Shown: positions 40,242 through 50,036, counted from the first letter of the stretch. The stretch is DNA of 64,000 bases from Marinimicrobium sp. C6131 (GCF_026153455.1 NZ_CP110629.1:3348001-3412000), one strand, 5' to 3'. The notes: generated by a model not told the origin, from the letters alone. Made by a program: numbers and translations.

Positions 40242-41570
40242 TCAGGTCCGTAGCAACCAGCGGCGACGATGATTCAGGTAGTAATAAACCGTACCCAGCG
40301 AGATCCCCCGGGCCCCGTTAAAGGCCAGGAAGGCCAGCCAAAGGCCGTGATTGCCCAACGGTTGCAGCCACCACCACAACGGCAGAAACACCAGCAGGGC
40401 TGAGCCGACGACGGAATACTGCATGAGGGCGGTTCGACCGCTACCGAGAAAGACCCCATCGAGCTGGTAGCCCCAGACCCCCACCAGGGGCACCAGACAA
40501 ACCCAGACGTAGTGGGCCCGCACCTGCTCGAGTACGGGCTCCAGGCTGGTGAACAGCCCGGGCCACCAGGGCGCGCCTGCAACGAAGACCAGACTGATCA
40601 GCCCCGCGCAAGCCAGTGCCCAGAGGGTGGTCAGACGCACCGTCTGGCGCAAAGCCTCAGCCTGACGGGCGCCGACCGCCCGACCCGCCAGCGCCTCCGC
40701 CGCGTGAGCGAACCCGTCCAGGGCGTAGGAGGTCAGCATCAGAAACTGCAGCAGAACCGCATTGGCCGCCAGTACCTGATCACCCAGACGGGCGCCCTGG
40801 GCGGCGAAAAAGGCAAAGACCAGCAGCAGACACAGTGTGCGGATGAACAGGTGACGATTGACCTGTAGCAGTGCCTGGTAGGCCTGCCACTGATGCAGTT
40901 GGGCACGGTTGAGTTGCCCGGGCAGGCGAACCAGGTGATGCCTGAGCAGGCCCAGACCGAGCAGCAGGCCGCCATACTCGGCCAGCACGCTGGCCCAGGC
41001 AGCTCCGTCGCTGTTCATCCCCAGCCCGAGAATCAGCAGGGCATCGAGCAGGATATTGAGCAGGTTGGTGGTCAGCAGAATCATCAGCGGGCGGCGGGTA
41101 TCCTGACGGCCGATAAACCAGCCGACCAGGGCAAAATTCATCAGGCTGGCGGGCGCGCCCCACAGGCGGATCTGGCCGTAATTCTGGGCCAGTGCGGCCA
41201 CCTCCGGACTCGCGCCCATCCATCCCAGCGCGGTGGGTATCAGCCAGGGACCGAGGACGATGATCAGCAGCGCCAGGCCCAGAGCGAATATCAGGCTCTG
41301 GGCCAGCACCAGGCGGATGGTGTCGTGATCCTCCGCACCCGTCGCCCGGGCGGCCACGCTGGTGGTGCCCATCCGCAGAAATCCGAATGACCAGAACAGC
41401 AGGGTTACGACACTTGCGCCCAGGCTTACCGCACCGAGATAGACCGGACTGCCGAGGTGTCCAAGAATGGCGGTATCCACGGCGCCGAGCAGCGGAATGG
41501 ACAGGTTGCTCAGCATCATGGGCCAGGCGAGCTGCCAGATTTGTCGGTGGTTGGGGCGGGTATCAGTCAT
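40242..41570 (-). CDS. MATE family efflux transporter (DinF-like)
   Basis: A 442-residue membrane protein with twelve hydrophobic segments in two halves and the family start I-W-Q-L-A-W-P-M-M-L-S-N, then L-G-A-V-D-T-A-I-L-G-H-L. It exchanges H+ or Na+ for cationic compounds in the inner membrane, exporting drugs or metabolites. The DinF-like branch is often linked to DNA damage, but I saw no LexA box upstream. No ribosome binding site is obvious. Confidence 0.88.
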   Translation of the reverse strand: MTDTRPNHRQIWQLAWPMMLSNLSIPLLGAVDTAILGHLGSPVYLGAVSLGASVVTLLFWSFGFLRMGTTSVAARATGAEDHDTIRLVLAQSLIFALGLALLIIVLGPWLIPTALGWMGASPEVAALAQNYGQIRLWGAPASLMNFALVGWFIGRQDTRRPLMILLTTNLLNILLDALLILGLGMNSDGAAWASVLAEYGGLLLGLGLLRHHLVRLPGQLNRAQLHQWQAYQALLQVNRHLFIRTLCLLLVFAFFAAQGARLGDQVLAANAVLLQFLMLTSYALDGFAHAAEALAGRAVGARQAEALRQTVRLTTLWALACAGLISLVFVAGAPWWPGLFTSLEPVLEQVRAHYVWVCLVPLVGVWGYQLDGVFLGSGRTALMQYSVVGSALLVFLPLWWWLQPLGNHGLWLAFLAFNGARGISLGTVYYYLNHRRRWLLRT

Positions 41571-41983
41571 GGCGCCAGTATCAACAGGGTGGTAGCCGTG
41601 GGGCCCTTTGGGGAGGGCGAGTGTAACGCCTCCATACCCAACAATAAATAAACGCTAAGGGTATAAAAGCATTGACTTTTTTTCGTTGCTATGGCCTCCT
41701 TGTTGCCGGTGGTTGCGACATTTAGCCGCAGTGCACTGGCCGTACCCCGCCACACGAACCCGTTGGTTGTTCAGCCGACATTGACTCTCGCCCCTGGTTG
41801 CCGATAGCTGACGGCAGGTGTGGGAGTGTCGTATCGCGTGTCGGTTGGGGCCGGACACTGGGTCTGGCGCTACCGGGCGGTTGATTCCGGACCGTGGGTG
41901 CGACGCGTCGCAACGTTGGGGCATTGCAAGAGCCCCAGTAGTTTCACAATAAACATAAGCTAGCTACACGGAGAATTTGGGCG
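41571..41983. other. Upstream region of the cytochrome oxidase operon
   Basis: A 413-bp divergent intergenic region between the MATE gene and coxB, with no gene. It includes the 14-bp palindrome listed separately and an AT-rich patch at 41640-41690 likely to hold the MATE promoter. A coxB promoter could not be assigned. GGAG precedes the coxB start. Confidence 0.5.
41899..41912. promoter_or_regulatory. 14-bp perfect palindrome upstream of coxB
   Basis: TGCGACGCGTCGCA is a perfect palindrome about 72 bp upstream of the coxB start. It is a plausible regulator site for the oxidase operon; no known consensus was matched. Confidence 0.4.
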
Positions 41984-43129
41984 ATGTTTAAACGAGCGCA
42001 TAGGCGGTTCGCCTGGCTGCTTGCCCCTGCCGTGCTGATGACCAGTTATCAGACCCTGGCAGACGAGGTTGAGCGTTGGAAGTTTAATATGACCGAGGGG
42101 GTGACACCGGTCAGTCGCGAGATCCAGGGCCTCCATATGGAGATGTTCTGGTGGTGTGTGGCGATTGGTGTGGTGGTCTTCGGGATCATGTTCTACAGCA
42201 TGATCATGCACCGCAAATCCCGTGGTGTGAAACCCGCCAACTTTCACGAAAGCACTGGTCTGGAAATTCTCTGGACAGCAATCCCGCTGGTGATTCTGGT
42301 CATCATGGCCATTCCTGCCACCAGCAGTCTGATCAAACTCTATGATTCGTCCGAAGCCGAAGTCGATGTGCTGATTACCGGCTATCAGTGGCGCTGGAAG
42401 TATGACTACGTCGAAGACGATGTCAGCTTCTTCAGCAACCTGAGCACCCCGCGGGACGAAATCGAAGGCTTTGCACCCAAAAATGCCAATTATCTGCTCG
42501 AAGTGGACGAACCACTGGTGTTGCCGGTGGGCCAGAAAGTCCGCTTCCTGATTACCGCCTCAGATGTCATTCACGCCTGGTGGGTCCCCGACCTGGGCGT
42601 AAAGAAAGATGCGATTCCCGGTTTTATCAACGAGTCCTGGGCGCTGATTGAGGAGCCCGGTGTTTATCGTGGCCAATGCGCGGAGCTGTGTGGCAAGGAC
42701 CACGGCTTCATGCCGATTGTGGTCGAGGCGCTGCCGGAAGAAGAATACAACCAGTGGCTGGCCGACAAGAAAGCCGAAGCGGAAGAGCTGGCCAAGCTGA
42801 CCGAGCAGACCTTCAGCTTCGACGAGCTGTATGCGCGCGGTGAAGAGGTTTACGGCCGCTGGTGTGCCGCCTGTCACCAGGCCGATGGCTCCGGTGTTCC
42901 CGGTACCTTCCCGGGCTTGAAAGAGGGCAGCCTGGCGGTCGGGCCAATCGAGGATCATATCGATGTGATCGTCAACGGCGTTCCCGGCACCGCGATGCAG
43001 GCGTTTGGCGAGCAGCTCAGCGAAGTGGATATCGCCGCGGTCGTGACCTACGAGCGCAACGCCTGGGGCAACAACATGGGCGACGAAGCCCAGCCCATCG
43101 ATATCTATAACCATAAACAGGGCAACTAG
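41984..43129 (+). CDS. coxB: Cytochrome c oxidase subunit II with fused cytochrome c domain
   Basis: A 381-residue protein: signal peptide, two membrane helices (about 49-72 and 92-112) and a periplasmic cupredoxin domain with the CuA ligands in V-I-H-A-W-W and G-Q-C-A-E-L-C-G-K-D-H-G-F-M (near residue 230). A C-terminal cytochrome c domain has a C-A-A-C-H heme motif near residue 293. It accepts electrons from cytochrome c and passes them to subunit I. The fused heme c domain is the caa3-type feature. First gene of the oxidase operon. Confidence 0.95.
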   Translation: MFKRAHRRFAWLLAPAVLMTSYQTLADEVERWKFNMTEGVTPVSREIQGLHMEMFWWCVAIGVVVFGIMFYSMIMHRKSRGVKPANFHESTGLEILWTAIPLVILVIMAIPATSSLIKLYDSSEAEVDVLITGYQWRWKYDYVEDDVSFFSNLSTPRDEIEGFAPKNANYLLEVDEPLVLPVGQKVRFLITASDVIHAWWVPDLGVKKDAIPGFINESWALIEEPGVYRGQCAELCGKDHGFMPIVVEALPEEEYNQWLADKKAEAEELAKLTEQTFSFDELYARGEEVYGRWCAACHQADGSGVPGTFPGLKEGSLAVGPIEDHIDVIVNGVPGTAMQAFGEQLSEVDIAAVVTYERNAWGNNMGDEAQPIDIYNHKQGN

Positions 43130-43140
43130 GAGGTATCGCA

Positions 43141-44691
43141 ATGGCTCACGGCCCCGCAAAAGGTATTACTCGCTGGTTGTACACCACCAACCACAAAGAC
43201 ATCGGCAGCATGTACCTCTGGTTCAGCTTTGCCATGTTCTTCCTGGGCGGTATCTTCGCCCTGGTGATTCGCGCCGAGCTGTTCCAGCCCGGCCTGCAGA
43301 TTGTCGAACCCAACTTCTTTAACCAGATGACCACCATGCACGGCTTGATCATGGTGTTCGGGGCGGTCATGCCGGCCTTTGTCGGCCTGGCCAACTGGAT
43401 GATTCCGATGATGGTCGGCGCACCGGATATGGCGCTGCCGCGGATGAACAACTGGAGTTTCTGGATTCTCCCCTTCGCGTTCCTGATGCTGGTCTCTACT
43501 CTGTTCATGGAGGGCGGGGCGCCGAACTTCGGTTGGACCTTCTACGCACCGTTATCCACTACGTACGCACCGCCGTCGGTAACCTTTTTCATTTTCGCTA
43601 TCCATATCATGGGTGCGAGTTCCATCATGGGTGCGATCAACATCATCGCCACGATTCTGAACATGCGCGCGCCGGGCATGACCCTGATGAAGATGCCGCT
43701 GTTCGTCTGGACCTGGTTGATTACCGCCTACCTGCTGATTGCGGTAATGCCGGTGCTCGCCGGGGTGGTCACCATGATGCTGATGGATATCCACTTCGGC
43801 ACCAGCTTCTTCAGTGCCGCCGGTGGCGGCGATCCGGTTCTGTTCCAGCATGTGTTCTGGTTCTTCGGGCACCCCGAAGTGTACATCATGATTCTGCCGG
43901 CGTTCGGTATTGTCAGCGCGATCATTCCCACCTTCGCGCGCAAACCGCTGTTTGGTTATTCGTCCATGGTGTACGCAACCGCATCGATCGCTTTCCTGAG
44001 CTTTATTGTCTGGGCGCACCACATGTTCACGGTGGGTATGCCCATCGCTGGCGAGCTGTTCTTCATGTACGCCACCATGCTGATTGCCGTTCCCACCGGG
44101 GTGAAGGTGTTCAACTGGGTGGCCACCATGTTCCGCGGGGCCATGACCTTTGAAACCCCGATGCTGTTTTCCGTGGCCTTCGTGATTCTGTTCACTATCG
44201 GTGGTTTCTCGGGCCTGATGCTGGCCATTGCCCCGGCGGATTTCCAGTATCACGACACCTACTTTGTGGTAGCGCACTTCCACTACGTGCTGGTGCCCGG
44301 CGCGATTTTCTCCATCACCGCGGCGGTGTATTACTGGTTGCCCAAGTGGTGCGGTCATATGTACAACGAGACCCTGGGTAAAACCCACTTCTGGTTGGCG
44401 TTTATTGGCCTGAACCTGACCTTCTTCCCGATGCACTTCTCGGGTCTGGCGGGCATGCCGCGCCGGATTCCGGACTACCACATGATGTTTGCCGACTGGA
44501 ACATGATCTCCTCCGTTGGGGCCTTCCTGTTCGGCGGCGCGCAGGTGCTGTTCCTGTACATCGTGGTTGCCACCATCATCAAGGGTAAGAAGGCGACGGC
44601 CGAAGTGTGGGATAACCCGGAAGGGCTGGAGTGGACGGTACCGTCCCCGGCGCCTTACCACACCTTCAGCACTCCGCCGGAAGTGAAGTAA
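43141..44691 (+). CDS. coxA: Cytochrome c oxidase subunit I
   Basis: A 516-residue, 12-helix heme-copper oxidase subunit. Signatures include the G-H-P-E-V-Y segment near residue 243 with the CuB ligand His and the cross-linked Tyr, H-H-M-F near 293 and later His residues for heme a and a3. It reduces O2 to water while pumping protons. It starts 11 bp after coxB, with AGGAGGT in between. Confidence 0.96.
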   Translation: MAHGPAKGITRWLYTTNHKDIGSMYLWFSFAMFFLGGIFALVIRAELFQPGLQIVEPNFFNQMTTMHGLIMVFGAVMPAFVGLANWMIPMMVGAPDMALPRMNNWSFWILPFAFLMLVSTLFMEGGAPNFGWTFYAPLSTTYAPPSVTFFIFAIHIMGASSIMGAINIIATILNMRAPGMTLMKMPLFVWTWLITAYLLIAVMPVLAGVVTMMLMDIHFGTSFFSAAGGGDPVLFQHVFWFFGHPEVYIMILPAFGIVSAIIPTFARKPLFGYSSMVYATASIAFLSFIVWAHHMFTVGMPIAGELFFMYATMLIAVPTGVKVFNWVATMFRGAMTFETPMLFSVAFVILFTIGGFSGLMLAIAPADFQYHDTYFVVAHFHYVLVPGAIFSITAAVYYWLPKWCGHMYNETLGKTHFWLAFIGLNLTFFPMHFSGLAGMPRRIPDYHMMFADWNMISSVGAFLFGGAQVLFLYIVVATIIKGKKATAEVWDNPEGLEWTVPSPAPYHTFSTPPEVK

Positions 44692-44726
44692 CCGGCAGTG
44701 AAGTAAGAGCAACGAGAGGTCGACCC

Positions 44727-45302
44727 GTGAAAAGGCTCATGCCCACCAATCCGATCGCCGCACTCAGCCTCAAGCTGGGTGTGACCGTGGTGGGCATGTT
44801 TGTCTTTGCCATCTGGATCATGCCGCCGTTGTACGATGCCTTCTGTGAAGTCACCGGGCTCAATGGCAAAACCGGGGGACGCTACGAGGCGACCGATGCC
44901 GGCATCGATACCAGTCGGACCATCAAGGTTCAGTTTGTGGCAACCAACAACGAAGGGATGCCGTGGGAGTTCGAGCCCACCATCCGTTCGGTGACGGTAC
45001 ACCCGGGGGAACAGAAGCGGATCGACTATCTGGCGCGCAATCCGACCGAGCGCGACATGGTGGGCCAGGCCATTCCCAGCCTGGTGCCGTTCAAAGCCAC
45101 CAACTATTTTCACAAGACCGAGTGCTTCTGTTTTGAACAGCAGCCCTTGGCGGGCGGTGAAACGGCCGAGCTGCCCATGTTTTTTATTGTCGACCGGGAT
45201 ATCCCGAAAAACATCAACACCATCACCCTGTCCTACACTCTATTTGATGTGACCGACCGCTTTGGTGATGACCACAATGACTTGGCTAGTTTGAAACAAT
45301 AA
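44727..45302 (+). CDS. Cytochrome c oxidase assembly protein Cox11
   Basis: A 191-residue protein with one N-terminal membrane helix (about 12-32) and a periplasmic copper-binding domain containing E-C-F-C-F-E near residue 132. Cox11 delivers copper to the CuB site of subunit I. GTG start at 44727, preceded by GAGAGG; the longer open frame overlaps coxA. It sits between coxA and coxC, as is usual in proteobacteria. Confidence 0.92.
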   Translation: MKRLMPTNPIAALSLKLGVTVVGMFVFAIWIMPPLYDAFCEVTGLNGKTGGRYEATDAGIDTSRTIKVQFVATNNEGMPWEFEPTIRSVTVHPGEQKRIDYLARNPTERDMVGQAIPSLVPFKATNYFHKTECFCFEQQPLAGGETAELPMFFIVDRDIPKNINTITLSYTLFDVTDRFGDDHNDLASLKQ

Positions 45303-45324
45303 AAACGAGCGCGGAGTAATCGAT

Positions 45325-46245
45325 ATGGCGACAAGCGAAGGAACTTATTACGTACCGGAACAGAGCAAACTGCCGCTCTGGGCCAGCTTCGGGTTGTTTT
45401 TGACGGTCTTTGGTGCCGCCAATTGGCTGAACGGTAGCGGTTCCGGCCCTTATCTGTTTATGGCCGGGGGCCTGATCTTTGCTGTTGTACTCTGGAACTG
45501 GTTTGGTGCCGTCATCAATGAAAATATGGCCGGGCTGAATAGCGCCCAACTCAAGCGCTCCTATGTGTGGGGGATGGGTTGGTTCATCTTCAGTGAAGTG
45601 ATGTTCTTTGCGGCCTTTTTTGGCGCCCTTTTCTATGTCCGTAACCTGGCGTTGCCCTGGCTGGGCGGCGATGGCAACAATGCGGCGACCAATGAGTTTC
45701 TCTGGAACGGGTTCGAGGCCGCTTGGCCGTTGATGACCACCCCGGATATGGCGGTCAATGGGGACGCGGCCACGGTGCGCGGCCCAGAGCAGAATATGAG
45801 TTACTCCGAGGCCGGATCGCTCTGGACCTGGTTGCCCTTCTGGAACACCGTGCTGCTGTTGACCTCCAGTGTCACCGTGCACTTTGCACACAGTGCCATC
45901 AAAAACAATGCTCGCAAGGCATTCAACTGGTGGTTGGGTGGCACCATCATTCTGGCGATTGCCTTCCTGATTCTTCAGGTCGAAGAGTATGTGCATGCCT
46001 ATACGGAGATGGGTCTGACGCTGGAGTCCGGCATTTACGGCACCACCTTTTTCATGCTGACCGGCTTTCACGGTATGCATGTGCTGTTGGGCACCTTCAT
46101 GTTGACCGTCATGTGGCTCCGGTCAGTGCTCAAAGGCCATTTCAAACCGGATGATAACTTCGGCTTCGAGGCCGCCAGTTGGTATTGGCACTTTGTGGAT
46201 GTGGTCTGGGTCGGTCTGTTCTTCGCGGTGTATATTTTCGGCTGA
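45325..46245 (+). CDS. coxC: Cytochrome c oxidase subunit III
   Basis: A 306-residue membrane protein with seven hydrophobic segments and the family elements F-F-A-A-F-F, H-F-A-H-S-A and G-F-H-G-M-H-V. It stabilises subunit I and may support its proton pathway. It follows cox11 after 22 bp; the segment between residues 110 and 155 is a long hydrophilic insert. Last subunit gene of the oxidase operon. Confidence 0.94.
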   Translation: MATSEGTYYVPEQSKLPLWASFGLFLTVFGAANWLNGSGSGPYLFMAGGLIFAVVLWNWFGAVINENMAGLNSAQLKRSYVWGMGWFIFSEVMFFAAFFGALFYVRNLALPWLGGDGNNAATNEFLWNGFEAAWPLMTTPDMAVNGDAATVRGPEQNMSYSEAGSLWTWLPFWNTVLLLTSSVTVHFAHSAIKNNARKAFNWWLGGTIILAIAFLILQVEEYVHAYTEMGLTLESGIYGTTFFMLTGFHGMHVLLGTFMLTVMWLRSVLKGHFKPDDNFGFEAASWYWHFVDVVWVGLFFAVYIFG

Positions 46246-46255
46246 TCGGACTCCC

Positions 46256-46280
46256 GACTCGCGCCTTACAGGCGCGAGTC
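46256..46280. terminator. Bidirectional hairpin between coxC and DUF2909
   Basis: GACTCGCGCC and GGCGCGAGTC arms with a TTACA loop, a perfect 10-bp stem. It follows the coxC stop by 10 bp and overlaps the stop codon of the minus-strand DUF2909 gene. It lacks a T run, so its efficiency is uncertain. Confidence 0.65.
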
Positions 46281-46490
46281 CCAGGGGGCCGAGCTGGTCA
46301 GAATACCGCTGTAGAAACCGTAAAATACGCACAGCATCATCACGCTGGCCAGCACGATCCGAATGCCCAGAGCGTACAGCGTCCGTTTGGATTCCGGGAC
46401 GCCGGCGTCCTTGAGCAAAAAACGCAGGCCGCTGGTGAGGCTGGCCAGAACGCCGACAAACAGCACCAGGATAATGATTTTAAGCCACAT
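46266..46490 (-). CDS. DUF2909 twin transmembrane protein
   Basis: A 74-residue inner membrane protein with two hydrophobic segments (about residues 2-20 and 42-60) and the K-D-A-G loop characteristic of DUF2909. Members sit near cytochrome oxidase genes in many gammaproteobacteria, but the function is not established. AGGAA lies about 8 bases before the start. It is on the opposite strand to its neighbours, so it is transcribed separately. Confidence 0.8.
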   Translation of the reverse strand: MWLKIIILVLFVGVLASLTSGLRFLLKDAGVPESKRTLYALGIRIVLASVMMLCVFYGFYSGILTSSAPWDSRL

Positions 46491-46586
46491 AAAAATTCCT
46501 GTTGTCAAGCCTGTTGAGTGGTGAATTGTTATAGAACGGCAGCTCCCTCCATTGAGCGTCGGTGAGAGCTCCCCGAGGTATCCAGT

Positions 46587-47375
46587 GTGAACGCCCAGCG
46601 AACGCCCGCCGAGCCACAGTGTAGCACCGCCTTCCACTGGAAAGTCACGCTGCTGTGCCTGCTGACCTTTCCGGTCCTGATGGCGCTCGGTTTCTGGCAG
46701 TTGGATCGCGCCGATCAGAAGCGGGCCCGGGAGGCCGCTCTCGATGCGGTACGCGCCCAGCCGCCGGCGTCCCTACCCGGTACGGATTTGGCCGAGATCG
46801 AAGAGCAGCGCCGGCTGCTACTGCAGGGACACTACCTGGCGGGACGAAACTGGCTGTTGGACAACCGGCAGCGCAACGGACAGGTGGGCTATGAAGTCAT
46901 TACGCCCTTCCAGTTGACCGACGGGCGGATACTCCTGGTCAATCGGGGCTGGGTGGCGGCGGGAGAGGACCGCGCCGACCGACCCGACCCCCCGGCGCCG
47001 AGCGGTGAGCACACGCTGTTTGCACGCTGGCAAACACCCAGCGAACACCCACTACTCGACGGTCGCCCGGCCGAGGCCGAATGGCCCAAAGTGATTGTCG
47101 CCATCGAGCCGGAGGCGATGGCGGACGCACTGGCGCAACCGGTACTGGGGCACTATGCCAGACTGGACGAGGGTAGCCCGGGCGCCCTGAGAACCGAGTG
47201 GCAGAATCTCGAGGTCAGCGCCGCAAAACACCTCGGTTACGCGGTGCAGTGGTTCGCCATGGCGGCCGCCGTGGTAATCTGGTTGACTGTGGCCCTCATC
47301 AGCCTGCGCAAACGCAGGCGTTCAACAACAGCGAACTCCGCAGAATGCGGTAGCGGGAGTAGCCGTAATGACTGA
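46587..47375 (+). CDS. SURF1 family cytochrome oxidase biogenesis protein
   Basis: A 262-residue protein with two membrane helices (about residues 20-40 and 220-242) flanking a periplasmic domain. The G-F-W-Q-L-D-R-A start and N-R-G-W segment are typical of SURF1. It helps insert heme a into oxidase subunit I. GTG start with GAGG upstream. It precedes the heme A synthesis genes in the same orientation. Confidence 0.88.
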   Translation: MNAQRTPAEPQCSTAFHWKVTLLCLLTFPVLMALGFWQLDRADQKRAREAALDAVRAQPPASLPGTDLAEIEEQRRLLLQGHYLAGRNWLLDNRQRNGQVGYEVITPFQLTDGRILLVNRGWVAAGEDRADRPDPPAPSGEHTLFARWQTPSEHPLLDGRPAEAEWPKVIVAIEPEAMADALAQPVLGHYARLDEGSPGALRTEWQNLEVSAAKHLGYAVQWFAMAAAVVIWLTVALISLRKRRRSTTANSAECGSGSSRND

Positions 47376-48000
47376 TCAAGACCTGAACGACCGCCAGCGC
47401 CGATCCAGGCGCCGGGGCCAGATTACCGCCATTGGACTGATGGCGGTGGTGGCGCTGCCCATGCTGATTGCCTATGTGCTGTTTCAGACCGGCGTGGGTA
47501 TCCCCGACGGGCAGGTCAATCAGGGCGAGCTGCTGGACCCACCCCAGCGCTTTACCCAGTGGCAGCCAACAACCCTTGACGGAGAAGGCTGGACCCTGGA
47601 CCCGGAACGGAAACACTGGCGCTACGTGATTCCGGTCGATGCCGCCTGCGGCGAACGCTGCCAGGCCAATCTGTATCTGACCCGTCAGGTCCATGTGCGG
47701 TTGGCGGACAAAGCCTATCGGGTCAAACGCATCATCATGCCGGTCGGTGGCGAGCCCTCGGATGCACTGGTTGAGCAGTGGCGGGAAGAACATCCGGGCA
47801 CCGAGGTTCTGCAACCGGACGAGACCGAGTTGATGGCCTCACTGGAGACCACCAACCTGCCGGGTAACCCGGTGAGTGAGGGCCGCTACTTTCTGATGGA
47901 CCAGGAAGGGTTTGTGATGATGGCCTACGGCCCCGATCACACGGGCAACCAATTATTGAAAGACATCAAGCGCTTGTTGCGCTACTCCTACGAAGATTGA
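47368..48000 (+). CDS. Conserved single-helix membrane protein of the cox cluster
   Basis: A 210-residue protein with an N-terminal Arg-rich segment, one membrane helix (about 19-41) and a periplasmic domain with two Cys (C-G-E-R-C). This arrangement is frequent in the ctaA-linked region of gammaproteobacteria, and a role in oxidase assembly is suspected. It overlaps the SURF1 gene end by 8 bases. Confidence 0.75.
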   Translation: MTDQDLNDRQRRSRRRGQITAIGLMAVVALPMLIAYVLFQTGVGIPDGQVNQGELLDPPQRFTQWQPTTLDGEGWTLDPERKHWRYVIPVDAACGERCQANLYLTRQVHVRLADKAYRVKRIIMPVGGEPSDALVEQWREEHPGTEVLQPDETELMASLETTNLPGNPVSEGRYFLMDQEGFVMMAYGPDHTGNQLLKDIKRLLRYSYED

Positions 48001-48020
48001 CCGGCCGAGGAGACGGACTC

Positions 48021-49058
48021 GTGGCGACGCTGAAAAATCAACAAAAACACGGTTATCGCTGGGCTTTGTTTGCCACCGCCCTGTGCGCGGTGGTGGTGGT
48101 TCTGGGGGCGTTTACCCGGTTGGTGGATGCTGGTCTGGGCTGTCCCGACTGGCCGGGTTGCTACGGTCATATGACCTGGCCCAGCTCGGATGAGCACGTG
48201 GCCAAGGCCGAAGCCCTGTTCCCGGAATCGCCGGTGGAACACGATAAAACCTGGCCGGAGATGGTACACCGGTATTTTGCCGGCACGCTCGGCCTGGTGA
48301 TTCTGGGCCTCACCCTGGCCACCTGGCGGTTCGCCGCCCGGGCGCCGGCCATGAATTACCCGCGCTGGCATGCCACCGGATTGTTGGCCCTGGTGGTCCT
48401 GCAGGCGGCCTTTGGCATGTGGACGGTCACGCTCAAGCTGTGGCCGCAAGTGGTGACCGCCCATCTGCTCGGCGGCTTTGCCACCTTCAGCCTGCTCTGG
48501 TTACTGACGCTGCGCCTGCAGAACCGCCCCTGGAGCCTGTCCAGCAACAGCTATCGACGGCTCGCGGGGCTGCGGCCCCTGATCTGGCTGGCGCTCATTG
48601 TGGTCGTCATGCAGATTGCGCTGGGGGGCTGGACCAGCTCCAACTACGCGGCCCTGGCCTGTACCGATTTTCCCACCTGCCACGGCGAGTGGTGGCCAGA
48701 TACGGATTTTGAGCGGGGTTTCAACTTTGCCCAGAGTGTGGGCCCCAATTATCTGGGGGGCTTGCTCGAAGGCGATGCCCGGACCGCCATCCATCTGACG
48801 CATCGCATCGGTGCCCTGGTGGTGACTCTGGTGCTGCTGGTGCTGCTGTACCGCTTGTGGCAGGTACCGCTCAGTCGCGCCCGTCGTCTGACCGGCCTGA
48901 TCGGCTTGTTGTTGGTGGTGCAGGTATCGCTGGGCATCACCAATGTGCTGGCGTCACTGCCCCTGTCGGTAGCGGTTGCCCACAACGGGGTCGGTGCGTT
49001 ACTGTTGCTGAGCCTGGTGACTCTGGCCCACCGGAGTTACTCGGCGATACGAATCTAG
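48021..49058 (+). CDS. ctaA: Heme A synthase (CtaA/COX15)
   Basis: A 345-residue membrane protein with eight hydrophobic segments. The G-A-F-T-R-L-V-D-A-G-L-G-C-P-D-W-P-G-C-Y segment (near residues 29-48) and H-R-Y-F are typical of heme A synthases. It oxidises the methyl group of heme O to make heme A for the oxidase. GTG start at 48021 with GAGGAG upstream. It pairs with ctaB downstream. Confidence 0.93.
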   Translation: MATLKNQQKHGYRWALFATALCAVVVVLGAFTRLVDAGLGCPDWPGCYGHMTWPSSDEHVAKAEALFPESPVEHDKTWPEMVHRYFAGTLGLVILGLTLATWRFAARAPAMNYPRWHATGLLALVVLQAAFGMWTVTLKLWPQVVTAHLLGGFATFSLLWLLTLRLQNRPWSLSSNSYRRLAGLRPLIWLALIVVVMQIALGGWTSSNYAALACTDFPTCHGEWWPDTDFERGFNFAQSVGPNYLGGLLEGDARTAIHLTHRIGALVVTLVLLVLLYRLWQVPLSRARRLTGLIGLLLVVQVSLGITNVLASLPLSVAVAHNGVGALLLLSLVTLAHRSYSAIRI

Positions 49059-49080
49059 GGGTATAAAAAGCAGGCATCCC

Positions 49081-50007
49081 ATGGCGAAAATAATGGATAA
49101 CACCCGCGCATCCGGAGCCAGCATGAGCTGGCGAGACTACTATGAGCTGTGCAAGCCCAACGTGGTCATGCTGATGATCCTGACCTCGGTGATCGGCATG
49201 CTGTTGGCGGTGCCGGGTATGGTCCCGCTCGATGTGCTGCTGATCGGGAACCTGGGTATTGCGCTGTGCGCGGGCTCTGCGGCGGCGGTCAATCACCTGG
49301 TGGATCGCCACGTGGACCAGAAGATGGCCCGGACTTTCAACCGGCCGGTGGCCAAGGGGCGGGTCGAGCCCATGCAGGCGGCGATCTTCGCCCTGGTGAT
49401 CGGAAGCCTGGGTATGGCCCTGCTGGTGGTGTTCATCAACACCCTGACCGCCGTGCTCACCCTGGTATCGCTGTTGGGTTATGCGGTGGTCTACACACTG
49501 TTTCTCAAGCGCGCCACACCCCAGAACATTGTCATCGGTGGTATCGCCGGCGCAGCACCCCCGTTGCTGGGCTGGACTGCAGTGACCGGTGAAATTCACG
49601 GCCACGCCCTGTTACTGGTACTGATCATTTTCGCCTGGACGCCGCCTCATTTCTGGGCTCTTGCGGTGCACCGCAAAGACGAGTACGCCAAGGCGGATAT
49701 CCCCATGCTGCCGGTTACCCACGGGGAACAGTACACCAAGCTGCATATCCTGCTGTACACCGTGATCCTGATACTGGTGACGATGCTGCCTTACATTACC
49801 GGCATGCTGAACTGGCTGTATCTGCTCGGCGCCCTGGTGCTCGGTGCCGGCTTCCTCTACTGGTCGCTGGCGTTGATGTTCAGCAAAAAGCCGTCGGTGG
49901 GTATGGATACCTTCAAGTATTCCATCGTCTACCTGATGGCGCTGTTTGTGGTGATGTTGCTGGACCACTACCTGCTGCCCGTGCCGACCGACTATCTGCG
50001 CCTCTGA
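49081..50007 (+). CDS. ctaB: Protoheme IX farnesyltransferase (heme O synthase)
   Basis: A 308-residue UbiA-family membrane enzyme with nine hydrophobic segments. Its Asp-rich motif N-H-L-V-D-R-H-V-D near residue 70 binds farnesyl diphosphate through Mg2+. It makes heme O, the substrate of the preceding CtaA. GCAGG precedes the ATG. Confidence 0.94.
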   Translation: MAKIMDNTRASGASMSWRDYYELCKPNVVMLMILTSVIGMLLAVPGMVPLDVLLIGNLGIALCAGSAAAVNHLVDRHVDQKMARTFNRPVAKGRVEPMQAAIFALVIGSLGMALLVVFINTLTAVLTLVSLLGYAVVYTLFLKRATPQNIVIGGIAGAAPPLLGWTAVTGEIHGHALLLVLIIFAWTPPHFWALAVHRKDEYAKADIPMLPVTHGEQYTKLHILLYTVILILVTMLPYITGMLNWLYLLGALVLGAGFLYWSLALMFSKKPSVGMDTFKYSIVYLMALFVVMLLDHYLLPVPTDYLRL

Positions 50008-50036
50008 CCAATCCCTGATGTACCGGAGTCAAGCCT

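Noticed and set aside
43552..44712. 386-codon minus-strand frame
   Set aside because: Shadow of coxA; His/Gln-rich composition typical of antisense reading.
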